From Microbacterium murale (GTDB lineage: Bacteria > Actinomycetota > Actinomycetes > Actinomycetales > Microbacteriaceae), in NCBI RefSeq assembly GCF_030815955.1, contig NZ_JAUSXK010000001.1:3286001-3350000 (forward strand): a DNA stretch of 64,000 nt, in the 5' to 3' direction. The notes under the pieces were generated by a model. It was given only the letters and a program-made list of their open reading frames with translations, did not search any database and was not told where the DNA came from. Below, in pieces: positions 63,780 through 64,000 of this stretch (positions are counted from its first letter, which is position 1; each line of letters starts with the position of its first letter). A program made the position numbers and the translations under genes.

Positions 63780-64000
63780 AGAGCCACCCGTTGAAGTCGA
63801 TCTCGATCCTCGTTCCGATGTTCAATGAGGCCGCAGTGCTGCCTCTCTTCTTCGAGACGGTGGAGAAGGTTCTCGCGGAACTACCTGAATATCGCTTCGG
63901 GTATCTGTTCGTGGATGACGGCAGCACCGACGGCTCGGCAGACTTCGTTCGCGAGCTCGCCCGACGAGACTCCCGTATCTCCTTGGTGGTGCTCAGCCGG
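63776..64000 (+). CDS. Family 2 glycosyltransferase (GtrB/DPM1-like), N-terminal part
   Basis: The gene runs off the right edge; 75 residues are visible. They show ISILVPMFNEAAVLPLFFETVEKVL, YLFVDDGSTDGSADFVREL, and VVLSR, the start of polyprenyl-phosphate sugar synthases of the GtrB type, which often end in two membrane segments. GTG 63776 overlaps the stop of the small upstream ORF by 4 bp. ATG 63818 inside the conserved VPMFNE motif is too late to be the start. Confidence 0.8.
   Translation, partial: MKSHPLKSISILVPMFNEAAVLPLFFETVEKVLAELPEYRFGYLFVDDGSTDGSADFVRELARRDSRISLVVLSR

Overview
The window is a dense stretch of a high-GC Gram-positive (actinobacterial) chromosome. Gene order (PDZ/Lon-type protease next to a UPF0182 protein; birA - PH-domain protein - purK - purE - LCP protein), codon usage and protein style point to the family Microbacteriaceae, most likely Microbacterium or a close relative. 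This is inference from recognised families; no database was searched. There is one tRNA (initiator Met). I see no rRNA, CRISPR array, insertion sequence, phage gene or replication origin. No gap between genes exceeds about 300 bases.

Layout. 1-7503: the end of a Lon-type protease, UPF0182 membrane protein, initiator tRNA, nitrilase-family hydrolase, aminotransferase and an HtrA-like protease. 7574-17413: envelope genes, with three CDP-glycerol glycerophosphotransferase-like genes (the third carries a one-base frameshift), a PIG-L deacetylase lipoprotein, a Tat-exported phosphoesterase, a membrane-anchored polysaccharide deacetylase and a membrane glycosyltransferase. 17446-22140: housekeeping birA, a PH-domain membrane protein, purK and purE, then an LCP-type glycopolymer ligase. 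22170-25074: DUF4012 protein and a glycosyltransferase. 25140-64000: a cell-surface glycan super-locus of more than 30 genes that runs off the right edge.

The super-locus encodes four kinds of function. (1) Sugar nucleotides: a WbpD/WbpE/WbpB-like trio (33626-36317), a WbpI/WecB-like 2-epimerase (45063) and a nucleotide-sugar 6-dehydrogenase (48696), together enough for a UDP-2,3-diacetamido-2,3-dideoxy-uronic acid; rmlA, rmlB and a fused rmlC-rmlD for dTDP-L-rhamnose; and a WbiB-like epimerase (61610) that could convert it to dTDP-6-deoxy-L-talose. (2) About fifteen glycosyltransferases, several in paralogous pairs. (3) Three different translocation systems: an ABC-2/Wzt-like exporter (27689-29340), an MsbA/PglK-like ABC flippase (37578) and a Wzx-like flippase (58549). 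(4) Decoration and anchoring: two acyltransferases, two DUF6541 multi-spanning proteins, two DUF2304 proteins, and the LCP and DUF4012 proteins upstream. Many genes overlap by 4 bp (ATGA/GTGA), so they form long translationally coupled operons.

Two genes (near 16999 and 53501) are each broken by a single extra base in a short homopolymer. Most genes that begin a transcription unit have a TANNNT-like -10 element ending 6-9 bases before the start codon, which suggests mainly leaderless mRNAs.
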